The notes beneath the pieces are model-generated. The model saw only the letters and a list, made by a program, of their open reading frames with translations. It was not told the DNA's origin and ran no database searches. From Olleya namhaensis (lineage in GTDB: Bacteria > Bacteroidota > Bacteroidia > Flavobacteriales > Flavobacteriaceae), in the NCBI RefSeq assembly GCF_900114005.1, contig NZ_FORM01000002.1, forward strand, positions 62,001-126,000: a stretch of 64,000 nt of DNA, read 5' to 3'. The position numbers and the translations under genes are program-made. Below are positions 60,024-64,000 of the stretch, one piece after another; the first letter of the stretch is position 1, and the number at the start of each line of letters is the position of its first letter.

Positions 60024-62807
60024 TTAATCCATAAAATACATTCCGCTATCTTTAGTTTCTCCTTTAGATCCTAAGCTATTAAACTTCCAACTAAAATTAA
60101 GCATGAAGTATTGACGCAATACTGTACTTTGTGTATCTTGGATATAATCATTAGTAGCCGTGCGTCTTGCATTAGTATTTTGATTTAATAAGTCATAAAC
60201 CTTTAAAGTTACCAAGCCTTTATCATTTAATACAGAATAAGCCACACTAGCATTCCAGAACCAAGCGTCTTTTTGGAAGCCATCCGCAATATTAGCATTG
60301 TAATTATAGGTTATATCATTTCGCCATTCAAATCCTTTTGGTAAGAAAAAAGCGGAATTTAAATCTAAATTATGAGACGTAAAGTTTCTATCTTCAAAAG
60401 CATCAATATCATACATATTATTTGTTAATGTAATTCGGTAACGTGGCTTAAACTCAAACACATCATTGTAAACATAATCAACCCCTACATTAGGATTAAA
60501 TACTAACACGTTACTAGCATATTGCACATCATTATTATAATTAATGTTTTTAGAAAAATTAGACCAATTACCTATTTTCAGCCTCACTGTTTGCAAAGAA
60601 TCTATTTTAAATTTCTTACTAAAATCAACTCCAAAATACCCATTGTAATTACCATCTACATTGTCATAAGTTGTTGTACGCTTTAACGTCTCTGCATCAA
60701 CTGTTGTTCTTGATACTACTGCATTTTGACTTTTTTCCATATTGGCGTAAACATAAAACCCAGTGCGTTCTTTCCAGTTATAAGCATTAAAACCCATATA
60801 TAAACTATGTTGATTTGTAGGCTCTAAATTTGGATTACCTACAATGGTGTTTAAAGGATTAGAAACATCTTCAAAAGTTTGTAACTGCCTTACAGAAGGT
60901 GGTCTATTTCTTAACCTGTACCCTAAATAAAACGATGCCTTTTTACTAAATCTGTAATTAAAATTAGAGTTTAATTCGACTGTATTAAAATCACGTTCTA
61001 CATTAAATTCAGGTCTCAAACCATCCTGATTTTTTAAGGTGCGCATCACATAATCTGCACCAAATCGTGCTGACCATTTTTCCTTACGGTAGCTTAAACT
61101 TACTCCAGGAGAACTTCTAGTGTCTGTGTATTCAAAATCTGTACTTAACGCAGTATTAAAGGTGTCAAAACCATTTGAAACCTCGTTAAAATCGAATGTG
61201 CTTTGCTTATTCTTATCTTTATTATATTGATATTCATAATTAAAATTCACAAAAAACACTTTGGTTTTAATTGGCAACCTAAAGCTTACATCTGTTTTAA
61301 GCGTATTACTATCATTATCACCATCTGTAAATTGATTACGGTCTATTGTTTCTGGATCAGTTCCAAAAACCTCAGTATTTGAATTTATAAAATCATCACT
61401 TTCACTATTACTAAAACCATTATCTACTCCAAATTTTAGAAAGGCACCTTTGGTTCCAAACTTTTTAGTAGCAGAAATTTGATTTGAAAAATTGTTAGAC
61501 TTATTCTCTACAAAAGAGCGCAAAGCTGATTGGTTAGTTAATATTAAATCCTGATCTAAGGTTTCGTCTTGACTTGTATAATCTGTTGTACTTGTAGATC
61601 TAGAAAATGATGGTTTTATATTAATAAAAAATGTAGAATCTAATTTTATCTCAAAATCAGAATTTACAGAATGACTTTGGGTATCGTTACTAGATTGAGA
61701 ACTTGAATTAGAAAAATATCTAGAGTCCGATAAAATAGTTTCTCGTTGAGAAGCTGATTTGTTTTCAGAATTACTATTAGAATAAAAGTAATCTGCAGCT
61801 ACTTCTGTTTTTTTACCTATGGCATCTGCATAATTCACACCTCCTAATTTAGAAGTTGTAATCCCTTCTCCACCTCCAAATTGGCGACCATTAATACTAA
61901 AAGATCCATTGCTACTAAAGCTAGTATTACGTCCGCCACTACCAAACATTTTTTTGATTTCGCCAAAGCTAAAACCTGGAGAGTTTATATTATTACCTCC
62001 AACCAATACACTTACACGTTGATCATTATCAAAGCGGTTAAACATTCCTGCAAACTCATATCTATCATCAGTCCCTACTCCCGCTGCAACACGTCCAAAA
62101 ACACCTTTATTGTTTTCTTCCTTAATCGTTAAGTTTATAGTTTTGTTTTCTTTATCGCCTTCTTCTCCAGTAAATGCTTCACTTTTGGTTTTGGTATCTA
62201 CTACTTGGATTTTATCAATAATCTCTTTAGTAAGATTTTTTATAGTAATAGACGGGTCGTTTCCAAAAAAAGGCTTCCCGTTAACTAAGATTTTATTAAC
62301 CTCTTTACCGTTAACTTTAATTTTGCCTTCTTCATCAATTTCTACACCAGGTAGTTGCTTAAGTAAATCCTCAACTGTTGCGTCCTTTTTTGTTTTAAAG
62401 GAATTAACATTAAACTCTAGAGTATCTTTTTTGATTGTAACAGGTGCAGAAGATTTAATAACAACCTCATCTAAGGCATTACTAATTTGTAAATTAATAG
62501 CTCCTAAATTAATAGGCCCTGAAGTGATTGCTATTTTTTTCTTGTAAGATTTATAACCAACATAAGACACTAGAAGGTTTAAACTATCTAAAGATGTCTC
62601 GTCCTCCATACTAAAGACGCCATCTTTTTCAGTAATGGTATAAGTTACCAAGCTATTATCCTTAATACGCTCTAGATAGACTGTTGCTGCTTCAAGGGGT
62701 GCTTGATCTAAGTCGTCAAATACTTGACCGCTTATAATAAATTGTTTGGATTGACTAAATGAGGATACTGTGCACAAAAAAGTGCAAATTAAGATTAGAT
62801 AACGCAT
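60024..62807 (-). CDS. Outer membrane beta-barrel protein with carboxypeptidase-regulatory-like N-domain
   Basis: The 927-residue product has a signal peptide (about 1-18), a carboxypeptidase-regulatory-like beta domain (about 22-108; FIISGQVFDDLDQAPLEAAT), a plug-like segment with LPGVEIDEEGKIKVNGKEVN and VNGKPFFGNDP, and a C-terminal outer-membrane barrel (OMP_b-brl type). It lacks the classic C-terminal TonB-receptor closing motif, as usual for this subgroup. The substrate is unknown. A SusD partner is absent, so it is not a glycan PUL receptor by context. Operon with the OmpA-like gene. Confidence 0.9.
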   Translation of the reverse strand: MRYLILICTFLCTVSSFSQSKQFIISGQVFDDLDQAPLEAATVYLERIKDNSLVTYTITEKDGVFSMEDETSLDSLNLLVSYVGYKSYKKKIAITSGPINLGAINLQISNALDEVVIKSSAPVTIKKDTLEFNVNSFKTKKDATVEDLLKQLPGVEIDEEGKIKVNGKEVNKILVNGKPFFGNDPSITIKNLTKEIIDKIQVVDTKTKSEAFTGEEGDKENKTINLTIKEENNKGVFGRVAAGVGTDDRYEFAGMFNRFDNDQRVSVLVGGNNINSPGFSFGEIKKMFGSGGRNTSFSSNGSFSINGRQFGGGEGITTSKLGGVNYADAIGKKTEVAADYFYSNSNSENKSASQRETILSDSRYFSNSSSQSSNDTQSHSVNSDFEIKLDSTFFINIKPSFSRSTSTTDYTSQDETLDQDLILTNQSALRSFVENKSNNFSNQISATKKFGTKGAFLKFGVDNGFSNSESDDFINSNTEVFGTDPETIDRNQFTDGDNDSNTLKTDVSFRLPIKTKVFFVNFNYEYQYNKDKNKQSTFDFNEVSNGFDTFNTALSTDFEYTDTRSSPGVSLSYRKEKWSARFGADYVMRTLKNQDGLRPEFNVERDFNTVELNSNFNYRFSKKASFYLGYRLRNRPPSVRQLQTFEDVSNPLNTIVGNPNLEPTNQHSLYMGFNAYNWKERTGFYVYANMEKSQNAVVSRTTVDAETLKRTTTYDNVDGNYNGYFGVDFSKKFKIDSLQTVRLKIGNWSNFSKNINYNNDVQYASNVLVFNPNVGVDYVYNDVFEFKPRYRITLTNNMYDIDAFEDRNFTSHNLDLNSAFFLPKGFEWRNDITYNYNANIADGFQKDAWFWNASVAYSVLNDKGLVTLKVYDLLNQNTNARRTATNDYIQDTQSTVLRQYFMLNFSWKFNSLGSKGETKDSGMYFMD

Positions 62808-62826
62808 TTTGGTTTTGGTTGATATT

Positions 62827-62850
62827 AAAGGGCTTAATAAAAAGCCCTTA
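62827..62850 (-). terminator. Hairpin after der
   Basis: AAAGGGCTTAATAAAAAGCCCTT. On the minus strand it falls 70 bases after the der stop and before the receptor gene, which fits a terminator or leader hairpin. The following T-run is weak. Confidence 0.5.
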
Positions 62851-62921
62851 GATTTTCAACGAAAATAAACTTGTAATCTTATTCTTAGTCTTAAGAAAAA
62901 CTTAAAAGTAATTTAGAACGA

Positions 62922-64000
62922 TTATTTTTTACGCATGTAAACACTAATCGGAACACCTTTAAAATCATAAAGTTCACGTAATTTATTTTCTAAATAACGC
63001 TTATAACCTTCACGTACATATTGTGGTAAGTTACAGAAAAAAGCAAATTGAGGTTGCGGTGTTGGCAATTGCATAATATACTTAATCTTAACAAATTTAC
63101 CTTTATAAGCTGGTGGTGGGTAATTATCTATTATTGGTAATAGAGTTTCGTTAAGCTCACTAGTCTTAATACGTTTTGTTCTGTTGTTGTAAACTTCAAC
63201 AGCAGTTTCAATAGCTTTAAAAATACGTTGTTTTGTTAATGCAGAAATAAAGATAATTGGCACATCTGTAAAAGGCTCTAATTGCTTTTTGATATGCTTC
63301 TCATATTCGTTAGTAGACTTATGATCTTTTTCTACTAAATCCCATTTATTAATTAAAACTACAATACCTTTTCTGTTACGTTGTGCTAACCAAAAAATAT
63401 TTTGAATTTGCCCATCAAACGTCCTGGTAGCATCTACAACTAATAAACATACATCTGCATGCTCTATAGCACGTACACTACGCATTACAGAATAAAATTC
63501 TAAATCTTCTTTAACTTTTGATTTTTTTCTAATTCCGGCTGTATCAACTAAATTAAATTCGAAACCAAAACGGTTGTATTTAGTATCAATTGCATCTCTT
63601 GTAGTACCTGCAATATCTGTTACTATATATCTTTCTTCACCAATTAAAGCATTAATAAAAGAAGATTTTCCTGCATTTGGACGTCCTACTACAGCAAAAC
63701 GTGGTATTGCATCTTCTTCTACTTCTTCTTCCTCTTCTTCAGGTAAAGCCTTTACTAAATCGTCTAATAAATCTCCTGTACCACTACCGTTTATACTTGC
63801 AATAGTATGATACTCTCCTAATCCTAAATTATAAAACTCGACAGCATCTTCTTCACGCTTACCGTTATCTACTTTATTTACAACTAAAAAGACAGGCTTA
63901 GTTACTTTACGTAATAATCTAGCAACATCTTCATCCATTCCAGTAACACCGTCTTCCACATTAACCATAAAAATAATAGCATCAGCTTCTTCAATTGCTA
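62922..64000 (-). CDS. der: GTPase Der (EngA), N-terminus beyond the window end
   Basis: The frame is open to the window end at 64000, so the start lies outside. Visible are the end of the first G domain ([19 protein letters not shown]), the acidic linker with a run of Glu ([10 protein letters not shown]), the second G domain with P-loop [14 protein letters not shown], the DTAGIRKK G3 motif, NKWDLVEKD (G4), and the C-terminal KH-like domain ([13 protein letters not shown]). The double-GTPase layout is unique to Der, a 50S ribosome assembly factor. Confidence 0.97.
   Translation of the reverse strand, partial: AIEEADAIIFMVNVEDGVTGMDEDVARLLRKVTKPVFLVVNKVDNGKREEDAVEFYNLGLGEYHTIASINGSGTGDLLDDLVKALPEEEEEEVEEDAIPRFAVVGRPNAGKSSFINALIGEERYIVTDIAGTTRDAIDTKYNRFGFEFNLVDTAGIRKKSKVKEDLEFYSVMRSVRAIEHADVCLLVVDATRTFDGQIQNIFWLAQRNRKGIVVLINKWDLVEKDHKSTNEYEKHIKKQLEPFTDVPIIFISALTKQRIFKAIETAVEVYNNRTKRIKTSELNETLLPIIDNYPPPAYKGKFVKIKYIMQLPTPQPQFAFFCNLPQYVREGYKRYLENKLRELYDFKGVPISVYMRKK

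Overview
The window is about 64 kb of AT-rich, gene-dense chromosome from a member of the Flavobacteriaceae (Bacteroidota), probably a marine genus near Olleya, Lacinutrix or Psychroserpens; the genus is a guess. The evidence is Bacteroidota-type -7 promoter boxes (TAnnTTTG), a type IX secretion C-terminal domain, GSCFA, DUF1573 and CHAT/TPR proteins, an OMP beta-barrel of the carboxypeptidase-regulatory type, and weak or absent Shine-Dalgarno sites with frequent TTG/GTG starts. No rRNA, tRNA, CRISPR array, IS element or prophage was seen.

Layout. 1-1.5 kb: the tail of a probable ketoacyl synthase, a methyltransferase and a family 2 glycosyltransferase. 1.6-2.4 kb: a DRGH nuclease. 2.5-11.6 kb: the most unusual region, an ECF sigma factor and a membrane anti-sigma/TPR protein, divergent from a lipoprotein gene plus a gene for a large exported TPR-CHAT protein with an intact His/Cys pair. 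The sigma 5' part, divergent promoter, lipoprotein and CHAT gene are tandemly duplicated; the second sigma copy is decaying. Two further promoter-like direct repeats, each followed by a terminator, lie beyond. 11.6-29.5 kb: mainly housekeeping genes (valS, a DUF1573 protein, an aminotransferase, murB, two more ECF sigma genes, an aquaporin, a glycosyltransferase, lipA, gap, a TPR hybrid histidine kinase, lpxK, a NIF3-like gene, a coiled-coil protein with a Cys-less zinc-ribbon relic, msrA). 29.6-32.8 kb: a T9SS-secreted N-formylglutamate amidohydrolase-like protein, a methyltransferase and a lipoprotein. 32.9-42.3 kb: kynurenine catabolism by the meta-cleavage (aminomuconate) branch, in the order kynU, kmo, RidA-type deaminase, aldehyde dehydrogenase, membrane protein, SDR-like protein, 3-hydroxyanthranilate dioxygenase, ACMS decarboxylase, O-methyltransferase. 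Its intergenic gaps are filled with short dispersed palindromic repeats. 42.3-44 kb: a HipA-like kinase overlapping a DUF3037 gene. 44-53 kb: a flavin monooxygenase, DUF421, a subtilase lipoprotein, tatA, a long phenylalanine hydroxylase, an enoyl-CoA hydratase, a rhodanese, DUF4230 and GSCFA. 53-64 kb: alaS, M23 peptidase, MerR, LemA and two TPM-domain proteins, an OmpA-like protein with an outer-membrane receptor, and der cut by the window end.

The best candidate for an undescribed system is the sigma/anti-sigma/lipoprotein/CHAT cassette. The sequence supports an envelope-located peptidase-like protein paired with a small lipoprotein whose only clear conserved feature is a C-terminal ELW..RGCC motif, and with a candidate promoter motif (GGGTAAC, 11-12 nt, TTAG) shared by the duplicated units and the downstream repeats. 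Its function is unknown, and any role in signalling or defence is inference.
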